From positions 22,360,293 to 22,424,292 of the forward strand of contig NC_079514.1 of the NCBI RefSeq assembly GCF_000801105.2: 64,000 nt of DNA, written 5' to 3'. The translations under genes and the position numbers were made by a program. The notes under the pieces are model-generated. The model had not been told where the DNA came from. It worked only from the letters and a program-made list of their open reading frames with translations, and made no database searches. The number at the start of each line of letters is the position of its first letter. The stretch's first letter is position 1. This DNA comes from Raphanus sativus (lineage: Eukaryota; Streptophyta; Magnoliopsida; Brassicales; Brassicaceae). Below are positions 22,959 to 34,672 of this stretch, piece after piece.

Positions 22959-24719
22959 TCAGTGACTAAGCTCCTCACTAGAGGAGTGACCTCGAGCGAG
23001 AAACCTAGCAGATTTTGGAGGTAAACCAACTGCTCCCGAAGCTTCCCAGGAGGCCAACTGTCTTAGAGCACGCCTGTAGCTCTTGGAGTGCTTAGTAAAC
23101 CAAACTGAGTCGTCCTCTTTCTCTACTGACGGAGGCAGCTGCTCAAAGGAAACCTCTTGATTCACTTCCCTGAGCTTGGGCTTCTCAGAATCTGCAACTT
23201 CACAGATTTCACCTTCCTCCAATTGATACCCTGACAGCTCCGGCGGAGAGCTTAAGTTTCTCCCTCTGGGGAGACCTCTTGATCGTGATCTGCGACGCCG
23301 AGACTTTGAACGACTCCTGTGACTTCCTTCACTATTGACCCCCTCTGTGATGTTAACCATCTCCTCATCTCTACTGACTGCTACGGATTCATCCACCACC
23401 TTTTCTTTCAACTTATCCTTAGGCGCCGCTGGACGAAACGCCTTCTGATTGGAACCTCCACTTCGTTGCCCTGCGAGATTCTCCTTATGCATCACTCGAC
23501 ATTTATCTGAAGTATGCCCATATCTGTTGCACGAGTCACACTTCACCGGTAGCCACGGATACGACACTGCTATCTCCACCTCTTTGCCATTGGAAAAACC
23601 TGAAACAATTCTTGTTGGAAGTTTCCTTGTCAGATCCACCTTCACGTGTAGCTTTGCCACTTGGAAATTCTCTTTCCTCTCGGTTTCAGGAGCCAAAGAG
23701 ACTGGCTTTCCCACTGCTGTAGCTAGTCTACTTAGACTCTCTTTATTAAACAGAAGGTAAGGAACATTTCGAAACTCCACTGGAACCACAGCACTGGTTA
23801 ACGGCTCTGTATCTGGATCAAGCTCGGGGGACCAAGGAGCCACAAACATAGGGAAACCTGCAATATTCCAGACCGAGCGAGACAGAATAAGCTCCCTTGT
23901 CCTCATCTTTGTGACCTTTAGCAAGAAACCACCCTTCTCAACTTGATGAACAAAGATTCTTGGACCTGCTTTGGCCCATATGGCATTAACAACTCCAATA
24001 ACCCTTCCCATAGATGGAACATCACCTTGAAAACGGGCAAAAATAAAATCCTGGAACTCCTCTTTTGCTGCAACTATGTTCTCATCAGGAATAAGCACAA
24101 AGGGAGCCCCTGAGATGTGCTCTGATGGAGTGCCAATCTCTTCAAGCTCAGATGTTTCCTTGAGGCAGGAAGCATAGCTCTTTACTTCTGGAGTACCTGT
24201 ACCCTTAACCTCCGAAGCAGAAACCTGGCCTCGAGGTTCGGCTGGCACCTCCACCTGTTTCAGCTTCAGAGGAAGATGACTAAGGACCACTTCTCTTGAG
24301 ACTTGTGGCCACTCCAAGACGCTCACTTTATCCAAAGAAACACCTGCCTTGGCTTCGGTACTTTGACGGTGAGATAACGTATACTCCATTTCTTCAGGAG
24401 AGAGGTTTATAACTGAATCTGACTTCAGAGAGAGGGAACTATGACTTGCTGACTTGATTGTCAAAGGACCATCCAAACAACGGTTGCTATCCTCTGTCAC
24501 CACAGTGAGAGTTGCTTCGACGGCACTAGAAGCACCGGAGAGAGGAGGAGCATCGCTTTTGGGAGTCGAGCGAGACGGGCCATTCCCAGCAGAGGCGAAT
24601 CGAGACAACTTCGTCGAAGCCTTGAAGGGGTATTTTCGTTTCTTCTTAGGATGCATCGGACCGGAGGGATTTAGAGGAGAAAGGCGAGATGGTTCTCGTC
24701 GGCACGGCGTCAACATCAA
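22959..24719 (-). CDS. LINE ORF1: DUF4283/zinc-knuckle nucleic acid binding protein
   Basis: 586 codons with no interruption. This is the gag-like partner of the LINE, expected to coat the element RNA. A Ser/Pro/Lys-rich N-terminus with the basic 'MHPKKKRKYPFKAS' (possible nuclear signal) precedes a DUF4283-like domain at about residues 215-340. A CX2CX4HX4C zinc knuckle 'CDSCNRYGHTSDKC' follows near residue 405, and an Arg/Ser block ('RSRSKSRRRRSRSRG') follows that. The true start may be the Met of MHPKKKRK, 21 residues in, since the first residues look like extension. ORF2 begins 27 bp after its stop, consistent with a bicistronic RNA. Confidence 0.85.
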   Translation of the reverse strand: MMLTPCRREPSRLSPLNPSGPMHPKKKRKYPFKASTKLSRFASAGNGPSRSTPKSDAPPLSGASSAVEATLTVVTEDSNRCLDGPLTIKSASHSSLSLKSDSVINLSPEEMEYTLSHRQSTEAKAGVSLDKVSVLEWPQVSREVVLSHLPLKLKQVEVPAEPRGQVSASEVKGTGTPEVKSYASCLKETSELEEIGTPSEHISGAPFVLIPDENIVAAKEEFQDFIFARFQGDVPSMGRVIGVVNAIWAKAGPRIFVHQVEKGGFLLKVTKMRTRELILSRSVWNIAGFPMFVAPWSPELDPDTEPLTSAVVPVEFRNVPYLLFNKESLSRLATAVGKPVSLAPETERKENFQVAKLHVKVDLTRKLPTRIVSGFSNGKEVEIAVSYPWLPVKCDSCNRYGHTSDKCRVMHKENLAGQRSGGSNQKAFRPAAPKDKLKEKVVDESVAVSRDEEMVNITEGVNSEGSHRSRSKSRRRRSRSRGLPRGRNLSSPPELSGYQLEEGEICEVADSEKPKLREVNQEVSFEQLPPSVEKEDDSVWFTKHSKSYRRALRQLASWEASGAVGLPPKSARFLARGHSSSEELSH

Positions 24720-25833
24720 CTAATATGCTGGAATGAGAATGCTTTTAGAAATTATTTTTTTTATCTTGCCAAACTTAGCTATGGTTGAGACATATGTATA
24801 CAAATGCAATAAATAGTTGTGATCGGTTATGAATTAAAAAATTGAGGTAAAAAACACCACACACAACGTTAGATCTTTTGTTTAGCAAAATATTGTTTTT
24901 CTTTAGAAGTTTTCATATCAGAAAAAGAATTAGAAACATAATAAGATTGCTAGAAAAATGAGAAATCATAAAAACTATAAAAGGAAACAAATTTTGAAAT
25001 CAATTGAAAAACATAATTCAAGTGCCGAATGAAGATATCACATTATTTCATGCAAAAACACTTTTCACTCAATTGTATCGTGTTTTTATTATATTTACCA
25101 ATATTGTTTTTAAGAAAACACAAGTTATTGATTATAGACTATGTAAACTTTGCAATATGCCCAACAATATTGACAAGACGCCAAGCAAAATTAATTGTAC
25201 TCAACATGGATGAGTGGATATAGTGAGTAATGGTATTCAGCTTGTCTTTTTCTTTCAATATCTCATCCAAGTTTCCTTCTCGTGGAATCAATGGTCCTTG
25301 ATTACGAATGTTAAAATGATCTCAACCTAACTTAGTTACCATAACCATATATATCAAAATATTTAACTCTAATCCTAACTTACATAATAAAAATTAAAAT
25401 ATATAGTATTGATAGATTAAATATGTATATGTGTTTAAACTTTTTAATATGCATATAGTTATGTTTTCTTTATATAATCATCTATATGTTGGGCTGAGCA
25501 TTCGTAATTGTAATTGTGGACCGAAATCTATTTTGAATTTATGATGAGCATGATCGATTTGGACCTAAAATTTTTAAAACCGTGTTTATACCTATAAAAA
25601 CCGTAATGTGGTCATCAAGTGAAATTTTTATTACAAAAAACAGGTTCTACAATTTTTTTAATAATTTAATTTAACATCAATGAGAACCATTTTAATAGTT
25701 TTAGAACCAGCAGGTTAGTATTGTTTCCAATATGAAATTTTACTTTGACATTAATGTTCCACATATTTTTGAAGGATTTCAACTAGACGACTAAACTGAT
25801 GCAGCTCATTTTCTTGCTTTAAGTCGTTAGTTG

Positions 25834-25901
<68 letters not shown>

Positions 25902-26329
25902 CCATATTAATGAAATTTTATGATCATTTGTATCTTCTTATAACAAAACAAATTAAGTCACTGATCACAAAATTTTCAGAATGGGATTTTATAATTTCTA
26001 ATAATTTATAATCGTTTTGAAAAATTCAAAATATAACATATAAGAAAAATATTATTTTTTATTTTATAAAATTAAACTAAAAAAGAGCTAAGATACACAA
26101 TTTGTTATCAAATATTATTATTCATTATCACTAATTTTCATATATACGTTAATAATATTAGTTAATTTCGTAGCTTTTATTTAGGGAAAGTGCGAGGATA
26201 TTCTTTTCTATACTATTTATCAATTTGATAGTTAGTTTAATAAAATATATAATATAAATAAGATGGACAAAACTAAGAATTCTGAATTCCATTCTCATTG
26301 TGACATGTGGATTTAAAACAATGTTGAGA
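24720..26329. other. AT-rich intergenic stretch with a TA microsatellite
   Basis: No gene or RNA is recognised. An almost pure TA array occupies 25834-25898 (about 32 dinucleotides with one slip). The short overlapping frames at 25004-25223 have no motif. Confidence 0.45.
25834..25898. repeat. (TA)n microsatellite
   Basis: About 65 bp of alternating TA broken once by an extra T, in otherwise AT-rich DNA. It is likely to vary in length between individuals. Confidence 0.9.
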
Positions 26330-29300
26330 GTTTGAGTAACTGAACCAGACAAAAGAAATGCACTAAAGAGACTCTCAATTGTATCCAAACAACCTATGGG
26401 CAATATGAAAGCAGAGCTCCATAAATTCACAATGCTATATATGACTGACTTTATAAGTTGCAAACGACATGTGTATGATAAACTCTTATTTGTCCAAGAT
26501 GGCAGACGCTTCCTGACTTTGTCGATAAGTGGTTCATAATCCTGCCTTGTTAGAGTCTTTGTTGTCAAAGGGAGCCCAAGATAGCGAATAGGTAGTGTGG
26601 GCAGTCCTATACCTTTACCCAATGCAGCCATACTAATCTCAGTTCCACAACCCCCTGAGACAAGAATATAATATTTTGTAGCATTTATGTGAAGCCCCGA
26701 GAATCTAGCAAAATGGTTCATCACCTCCAAGACCCCATATAGAGACCGCACTGATCCATCCGTAAAAACAAGAATATCTTCAGCATAGCTCAGGTGCGTC
26801 AAATTCACTGCCCTGCACTGAGGATGATACTAAAAACGCCATTTTCTGCAGCCTTATTTAATATTTTTGGATAAGACATTATTCAGGATCATATAGAGGT
26901 ATGGTGTGATAGAGAACAACCTTGTCAGATTCCTCTTGCGCTTGTAAAGAAACCCTCAAGACTTCCATTGACTGCAATCGAGAAAGATGCTGTGGAGATA
27001 CAAGTATAAATCCAGTGGATAAACTGAGCTGGGAGGTTCATTTCTTTCAACACATCAGTGATAAAAGACCACTTAACTGTGCCAAAGGCTTTTGATATAT
27101 CGAATTTGATAGCACAGCGAGGCGAAGTAGAACTCTTATGATAACCATTACAATCTCGGATGCAAGTAGAACATTCTCTAGCAACAATCTCCCCTTTACA
27201 AAAGCGCTTTGGTTTGGTTCAAAAGCTTATGGCATGAGGGCTTTAAGTCGAGCAGCTAGGACTTTAGAACTAACCTTGTACAAAAGATTGCAGCAAGCTA
27301 TTGGTCTAAACTCCTTCATCGTCTGAGCATTGTCAACTTTTGGGATTAAAGACAGTATGGTTGCGTTGATTCCAGTAGGCAGAAAACCGTAGAGAAAGAA
27401 AGATTGGATTACTGTAACACATTCCCCTCCAACCACAGACCACGCTGCCACAAAAATTCTTTGGTGTAGCCATCAGGCCCAGAGACTTTATCACTTGGCA
27501 GGGAGTGCAAGGCAGAGATAATCTCCTGTGGAGTACTAGATTTGCAGCCAGTTCGGAGGAACATCTGAAAGTGAGCAGATTCTGAAGAGACTATACTGAA
27601 ATCACCTCACTATATCCCCTTGTTGTTGCTGAAGAAACCTTTGGAAATGCATAACTGCTTCTTTCTTTATCGTGCACTGCTGTAAGGGTTTCTTCTTCCC
27701 TGTTTATCAAGATTTTTATCGAATTCTTAGTATTCTTGGACTGAACTGCACGATGAAAGAAAGCTGTATTGTGGTCTACTGCTTGTAGCCATTTAATGCA
27801 AGATTTCTGTCGAAAGAAACGTTCTTCAATGGCTGCCAGTTTGTACCAGATGTTTGATAATTCCTCAGCCTCAGCAAATTTGTTTGGTGTGGGATCAAGC
27901 AAAACCTGATTCTGGCAGATACAAAGTGCCTCAAAAGCTTGTTTTACTCTTTCTGAAATATTTCCAAAATGGTTCCTGTTAAGAGCCCGCAGCTCTTTTT
28001 TCAGCTCTTTTAAATTATGGTGGAATCGGCTGAGGGTAGTTCTAAAGTGGTGTAAAGGCTCTGTCGAATCCCACATTGCCTTCACTGTATGCACATGTTC
28101 TGCCAGGAAGTTAAAAATTTGAAAGGTCTCCTAACTTCTTCTCTGCTATCTGATAATGATACCATACATCTCGCATAATCTAGGAGCCCTCCAGTATCAA
28201 ACCTAGCATAAGATTAAGGAAATTGATGCATCCAATTTTCATTTATCATGGCTCTATCCAACTTCTTGCCTTCTGGATTACGTTCTCTTTTATTCCACCA
28301 AGTAAATAAAGTGTCCACATAAGACAAGTCAGTGAGATCACAAGCTCCTACTACATCCTGGAAGTGATGCATTCCTGCCTGGTCTGAAAGATAGTCAAGT
28401 GCTCTAGAGTGTTCTCCTGATGCTATAGTGACATTACAATCACCTATCAAAATCCAGGGGATCGCTAGATGACTATAAGCCTTATGGTTTGCCCTTATAT
28501 CCTCCCACAAAGACCTTCTTTCTGATGCTGTGTTATAAGCATACACTTCTGAAACAATAAACTCCTCCCCTGATTCTGGAACCTGTATCGCACAAGTGAT
28601 GATCTGAGCACTCCTATGTAACAAGGTGACCAAAACTTTATTCGACAAGCAAAACCAGATTCTTCCCAATCTATGATAGTCATAATTTGTTACCGAATTC
28701 CATCCCGGTAGCGCTGCCTTCATGCATTTCAAATGATTTTCCTGACGAACCATTGTCTCAACCAGACAACCAAACAAAGGTTTCTCAGATTGTACCCAAC
28801 TTCTAACTACTCTATGTTTGCGTGACATATTGAAGTCACGCATATTCCAGGAAAAAAAGACGTCATAACTTCCTAATGGAAGCTTTTTTGATGTTGATTG
28901 GGCGTTCACAAACTTCAAGTCTTTTGTACGTACCACCTTTTTCTTATTGGACTTATGAGCAACTACCTTTTGCTGCTTCCCAGTGCGCCTGTTTCGGTTT
29001 TCCACTTGGTCCGCCAGTTTATCTGTATCTGCCATCTCAGTATGCTCATTTTCTGCATCAGCCATCTCAGTTTGCTCACCCTCCGGTACTACTTCTCCTT
29101 CTTCAACCTTTGTATATCCTCAATCTTCTCGTTTAGAGTAGCTAGGACACTGAAAGGCGAAGGAGACACCACTGCTTCATTCTCCTGGAATTCGATACCA
29201 TCAGAGGGCTTAGAACTCGTTCCCTCATTTAAAGATTTCTTTCTCGGCCCTCCATTGATAACAATCCAATTATGTTCTTGCTGAATCAGCCCTAATCTAA
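26330..29300 (-). pseudogene. Old L1-type LINE fragment, ORF2 in pieces
   Basis: Parts of a LINE ORF2 run in order on minus but in several frames. The endonuclease is at 29065-28214 ('VFFSWNMRDFNMSRKHRVVR', 'PWILIGDCNVTI', 'KLDRAMINENW'). A linker with 'FHHNLKELKKELRALNRNHF' is at 28094-27591. The RT entry is at 27451-27227 ('ATILSLIPKVDNAQTMKEF', 'FRPIACCNLLYKV'). The RT core is at 26808-26330, where the catalytic box reads 'LSYAEDILVFTDG' (YAED in place of the usual [FY]ADD), followed by 'RYLGLPLTTKTLTRQDYEPL'. Similarity stops near 26330, so the zinc-finger part and tail are missing. It is a different subfamily from the LINE at 19-24.7 kb and much older. ORF1 is reduced to a Lys-rich stub at about 29065-28900. 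Confidence 0.85.
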
Positions 29301-30748
29301 CATATTAATGATATTTTGTTTTAAGATTAATCAAACACCTATAATATAATTTATAAGATAATAATTTATATTATTAAATATAATGTTAATTATGTAATTT
29401 TTGAAATTATTTTATTTGAAATATTTAATTATCAAAATTATCCAATATTAAACATAGTAAACTGAACTACTCGATACTTTATCTAAATGATTTGAAATGT
29501 ATAATATTTTATCCAAAATTATCTTAGAAACATGGATCACAGATATGTTTGATTTTTTTTCTTTTATATTAGTCGGTTCATAATTTTATCAACCAAACGA
29601 TACAAAAACCGAAACAAATAAACCAAAATGAAGCGAATTTCACAAATATATAAATGGTTTCAAGATATTTTCTTTTATACAGAATACCTTCATTTAGTTT
29701 GCAGGAGACGGCGAAAACAAATATGGCAAGTCATTCTATTGAATTCGAGCTAACTCTTTGGATACTCTAATATCATAACAATTTTGCCATCTTCGACTAT
29801 GGGGTTCAATCCAAATACCTCCCAGTTTAGTTCTACTTTTTGTCCAAAAAATAAAACATAAGAAATTGCACTCTATAACCTTCAAACAATTAATAATTCA
29901 CTCAGTATCTAAAAACCCAAACTCACCGATATACCATATCCTTTTTATAGAATATTGTCATATTGCCCTTAAGAACAACCGGGAAAACCTGCTTGATAAA
30001 ATTAAAAAATATAATTTTTATTTTAATGTGTACCCAACTGTCGTGCCCCTTCTTAAATCACACCATTGGTGCACATCTCTTTCTCTTCTTCTTCCTCTTC
30101 CCTTCCAATCTATGTTTCTTCTTCATCTCAAGGCGAGGAAAGAGAATGGATCATGGGCTTACATAATTGAGTTTGGAGGAGAAGATATCACCGTAGGGAA
30201 TGACGAGATGACATCGTGTTTTCTTTGATGTCATTGATCTTGATTTTTTCGTTGTTATTTAATTTGTTATGGTATGCTGAATTGCTACAGTATGATGAAG
30301 AATAATTACTATAGGCCAGTAAATGTGTGTATTGCCAGGTTTGCAAAAAGAGGAAGAGTGAATAATATGAACTTGCCGACTATACTATATGTAGTAAAAG
30401 AAAGTTATAGTATAGTACAGTTTTTATTTTTAAGTACCAAACTAAACAATATGGAACGGTTCTTGCATTTTTTGTACCATTTGCAAGAAATGGAATAACA
30501 CTTACATCTCCATTTTTTCACTGACATTGGCTAACATATATACTTCTTGTTACTTTGTACATATCACCTACACATGTACGATCAGAATTACTATCACCAT
30601 TGATTATTTGCAAAATTCATTATTTATCAATTCCTAGTTTACAAGTCCAATCATATTCTAAAATTCATATTTATGTAGTATGTTTTAATATTATATAATA
30701 TTATGTATTATTTTCAGATTTTGATAATTGAATCTAAAGTTTATATCT
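29301..30748. other. AT-rich stretch without a recognised gene
   Basis: Open frames at 29866-30228 and 30274-30498 are short and of biased composition, with no family match that I can see. A pyrimidine-rich run (ctctttctcttcttcttcct) lies near 30082. Nothing else is supported. Confidence 0.35.
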
Positions 30749-31018
30749 AGATTTAGGGTTTATATCTGGGTATAGTTATTAGGGTTTAGGGTTTATTATT
30801 TAGAGGAAAGGATATGTATAATGAATATGTTTGTGGTAATATTTGGGTTTAGGGTTTATATTTGAATTTAGGGTTTAGGGTTTAGTATTTAGAGGGAATG
30901 GTATGTATAATGAATATGTTTGTGGTTATATTTGGGTTTAAGGTTTATATTTGGGTTTAGGGTTTAGGGTATAGTATTTAGAGGGAATGGTATGTATAAT
31001 GAATATGTTTGTGGTAAT
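30749..31018. repeat. Three-unit tandem repeat of degenerate telomere-like motifs
   Basis: Three imperfect copies of a unit of about 88-90 bp. Each starts with runs of 'gggtttagggttta', like the plant telomere repeat TTTAGGG, and ends in 'ggtatgtataatgaatatgt' plus 'ttgtggt'. Copies end near 30839, 30927 and 31017. Further degenerate 'gggtttagg/tttaggattta' words continue to about 31270. This is an interstitial repeat, not a chromosome end. Confidence 0.7.
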
Positions 31019-31530
31019 TAAGTGAAAGTGTATGTTCAGTATTCAGGGATTGAGGATGAGGGTGGGGTGGGATTGGGTTAGAGTTGCGCATTATACTATT
31101 TTGTTGATGTGGAATAAAACACTACGGTGGTGCATGAACCATTTTATACTTTTAATATTTTGTTCCATTCTATTCAGGTTTAGGATTTATATTTAGGTTT
31201 AATATCGGAAATAATTTTTAGATTGTATTTGGATTTATAGTTTACTGACTAAGGTTTTAGATTTATTAGGGGGTTGGGTATATTATTTAGCGGTTGTAGT
31301 TGGCTTTATATGTGTAGTTACCAGCAGAGGTTTGGGTGATGTACTATGTCACCGAAATAGTACATGTGCAATCGAGATAGAATAGCATACGCGCAATGCA
31401 TTCATTTTTTTTCTTATGTGTTTATTTATGCGGTAAATATTAAAGTGACATAATTCTTTTTTTTTCGTAAGTTATGCAAAAGTCACATAAATACTGGGCC
31501 AAATAAGTTGGTGTCAACTTTATCTCTATA

Positions 31531-31879
31531 CTAGATTTTTACCCGCACGCCCGTGCGGGTTTATGTTTGTAATTTTTAAAATATGTAATTGTGTTTGTTA
31601 TAGATAAATATTGTTAGATTAGTGTTGGATTATTATTGTAATTAACTATTTTTATTTTAATTATGTAATATTTTAGTTTGTTTGTTTCATTTTAAATATA
31701 TTTATAACATGGATAAATGATTATTAATAGGTTCAGCAATTAATTATTTTGTTTTTTGTTTCACTGTTAGTTTTATATTGTTCTCATACCCTAATATTTA
31801 AAATGAACACGAAGAAGGTTAGATTCAAAATAATTTGATGAACATGTATATGTTAAAACATTAAAAATATTAAAATAGA
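31531..31879 (-). mobile_element. Small non-autonomous Helitron, reversed
   Basis: Read on minus, the 5' end is A|TCTATTTTAATATTTTTAAT (from 31879). The 3' end is the perfect hairpin acccgcacg-cc-cgtgcgggt (31541-31560), then aaaaatCTAG (31531-31534), followed by T. These are the Helitron end marks and the A/T target. At 349 bp it has no coding capacity. The hairpin and CTAG are strong. The 5' end is chosen from sequence resemblance and is less sure. Confidence 0.7.
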
Positions 31880-31984
31880 TCAGTCTTCACGTATGCAGTG
31901 CTGTCGTATTTTCTCTACCTTTGCCATGCTATTGTTTTCTTTTCATAGCATTTTCCTAAACATATCAAAATAACAACAGTTTAT

Positions 31985-34181
31985 AATAGAAGGCTTTGGC
32001 CATCTTCGCAAGGAATGCCATGTAGCAAAGATAAAAGAGCTTAAGTGTATTGAATGCAAGGGTATCGGACATACTGCAAGCGAGTGTCCAAGCAATCTGA
32101 AGAAAGACAAATCTCTTTTATGCTTTAGTGACACTGAATCAGAAAGTGAGAGTGATGAAGAGGGTGTGTTGAACAACTTTGTCGCTCTTACTGGTCAGAA
32201 TACAATGAGTGATCATCATTCTAGCTCAGACTCAGATTCAGAGAGAGAGGGAGAAGATATGATTGCTGATCTCAAGTCTGAATATAGAGCATTGTTCAAA
32301 CAATTCGCAGAACTCAGCCATGAAAATATGCAACTCATCAAAGATACAGCTATGTTGAAGGCGCAAGTCAATATCCTGGAGTTAGAACAACCTAATACAA
32401 AAGCTGAGACTGAGCCAAAAACAAGAGAGAATGGTGAGAAAGCCGAGCTTCAGTCCCTTACAAAAGCTATCGCAGAGCAGAACCGAGTTCTACAAGAGTC
32501 TGAAACAAAGTTTCATCAGATGAAACAGCTGCTGAATCAAGAACTTGAGAAAAATCAGTTTCTGGAAAGGCAACTCACTGAGAATCATAAGAAAGTGAGG
32601 ATGTTGAACACTGGTTCAGCAACTCTGGATCATATTTTATCAATTGGACAGTCTCCAAAAATCAGTTCAGGTCTGGGTTATCAAGGGTTGACTTCACAAG
32701 AGTATGGCGAGTCTGAAGGGATAAGGTTCATAAAAGCTAAAGAAAAATCTGGATCAGTGATAAAGATGAAAGAGAAGCAAAACACAACTTGTGGGAATGA
32801 ATTCTTGTTCAGTGCAAAGCGATATTATCATGGGAGCAGCTCTCAGACGGTTGAGAAGAATGAAGAGACCAATTTTGTGAAGCGCTCAATCCCAGTGGTC
32901 TCAGCTGACAACAAAGATGAAACTCAAGCAAACACTGTGACACAAAAGATACAAGACAGTAAAGTTGGTGTTAAGCGAAGGAACGACTGTCACTTTTGTG
33001 GCAAGATCGGACACAGAGTTGCTTATTGTTACGCTCGTAGAAATCAGTTTGAAAGAGCATGGAGGCTGAATTTGTGCTTCATAGAACCCAAGAAGTGTGG
33101 ATATGTGTGGATTGCTAAACGAGATCTCTATCCTAAATTCAGTAGACAGACGGGTCATGAGTTACACCTTCGAACTGATGTATCACACGAGCGTGCTGCA
33201 GAACAAGAGGAAGAAGTTCTATGTAACTTGGCACGCATTCAAATCAAAGAACCAGAGATCAAAATTTCAGCTAGTCCGAAGCTACATCATAAACGTGGCT
33301 TTTCACACCTGGGTAGAGAGAAACATGATGCGGTTTGTGAATGCAAATTATGTCAATCTCACATTGAAAAGAAAGTCAAGATGGAAAAGGAAAAGGAAAC
33401 TTCAGGTCGTGGTGATCAAGGAGACACATATTATGTAGCATGTAACAATGAGGAAACTGTTACAAAAGTGAATGGGCACGTGGATCAGATGGGGTCAGTT
33501 CAACATAAAGCCATTGGTTCTAAAACAGAGAGTCTGTCTCAGAAAGATGTTACACACAGGGAAAAATGTGTGACACCCCCGACTATAAGTGGGCGTTCGA
33601 ATTACCTCACTACTATACGATCACAACACAGTCTTATCACTGACATATGCACCCTATGGCAAGCTGCTTCAGAAGCATCACACCCACTGGTTGTCCGAAA
33701 AATCAGTAACCACGTAAAGGGTATCCTTGAACTCAAATTACATAATTCCCTTGACACTAACATGATGATGACAGGAGTTTGTGATGCCAATTGGATGTTT
33801 TTCTTGGACAACGACAACCTGAAGGTGTGTTACAAGGTGTCACCGTGTCTTGCTGAAACGGAAAACATAGTCTTGAGAACGTTGAGGATCCATATGTTGG
33901 TAAAGAGATCGACACATGCTGAGTATGGTAATACTTTTGACTCTTTTTATGTTCACTGTAATAACTTGAATGTCATCTGCATACCCATGAATCTTGTTCA
34001 ACTATCATTGACTGAGCAAGTAGTTATTAGACATCATCTTGTTAGAGAATTAGAAGAGGAAAAACTTGTTACCATTGAACATGTTGCATCTGAGAACAAA
34101 GCTGTTGATATAGTTACCAAACTACCTTACTTCATTTGCTTTTTGTGTATGCGAAAAGCTCTTGGAATCTCTGATCTCTAA
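31985..34181 (+). pseudogene. Copia gag joined to an RNase H tail in one open frame
   Basis: Zinc-knuckle remnants 'GFGHLRKECHVAK' and 'CIECKGIGHTASEC' (from about 31990) lead into an open frame of 671 codons (32166-34181). It has an acidic Ser/Asp block ('SSSDSDSEREGED'), a coiled-coil-like Glu/Lys/Gln region to about residue 150, and another CCHC knuckle 'CHFCGKIGHRVAYC' near residue 275. The last 190 codons follow the end of copia pol: 'MTGVCDANWM', 'VIRHHLVRELEEEKLVTIEH' and 'LRKALGI'-like 'MRKALGISDL'. The RNase H catalytic pattern is eroded. No stop separates gag from the pol tail although protease, integrase and RT are gone. It could be expressed as one protein, but RNase H activity is unlikely. 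Confidence 0.75.
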
Positions 34182-34328
34182 CTTGTTTTGTCTTTGAGAG
34201 AAGGTCATGTGTCTAGCTGATATCGCATATGGAGTCACACCAACTAAAACCTCTTGTTAGCAAGTTTTGTCCATGTGAATAACAGAAGCTACAATGACTG
34301 GGTCTGATCATAGCAGTTCACTAAAGAA

Positions 34329-34672
34329 AGGCACTCATCTCGGAACAGGATGCAACACATTTTGATTTTGGTGATGATCACTGTCTGGATTGAACAAAGT
34401 AGCACGGGAGAGGATGAGTGTAACACATGCAGGGAGAATGTTTAAAAGTGTGTCCTGCAAATAACAGGAAGTTTTGCACACTGTGAAAAGAAAGACAATA
34501 AGGCCTGACATGAAGGACACTCATCTTGGATCAGGGTGCTGCAACACTTTGTATCTGGTGATGATCACTGTTTTGATTGGGCAGAATCAAATTTCTCAAA
34601 GCACTCATCTTGGATCAGGGTGCTACAACACTTTGTATCTGGTGATGCTCTTTGTTTTGATAAGTATGTGGT
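34329..34672 (+). repeat. Three copies of a ~72-bp repeat in the copia 3' spacer
   Basis: Copies start near 34331, 34509 and 34601 with 'cactcatct(c/t)gga(a/t)cagg' and continue through 'caacac(a)ttt...ggtgatg'. The second and third lie back to back and are nearly identical; the first is more diverged and separated by about 105 bp. Repeats in the untranslated region before the 3' LTR are known in SIRE-type elements. Confidence 0.65.

Larger units (their letters stand above)
19069..24719 (-). mobile_element. L1-type LINE retrotransposon, nearly full length
   Basis: On the minus strand the order is ORF1 (24719-22959), a 27-bp spacer, ORF2 (22931-19262), a 3' UTR with aataaa (near 19100), then a run of 14 A (19069-19082). 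This is the standard plant L1 layout. Only one stop and one frameshift are seen in ORF2, so the copy is fairly young. I could not find a clear target duplication: 'aacatc' occurs on both sides but is too short to trust. The 5' end is therefore set at the ORF1 start and may lie further right. Confidence 0.88.

Noticed and set aside
19056..24718. 'aacatc' on both sides of the LINE as target duplication
   Set aside because: Only 6 bp in AT-rich DNA, too short to separate from chance.
29866..30228. 120-codon open frame on plus
   Set aside because: Biased composition (His, Leu and Ser from pyrimidine runs), no motif and no supporting neighbours.
30749..31018. True telomere or chromosome end
   Set aside because: Units are degenerate, only three copies, and transposons continue on both sides.
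34329..34672. CRISPR-like repeat array
   Set aside because: Plant nuclear context; repeats are long, few and unevenly spaced within a retrotransposon spacer.
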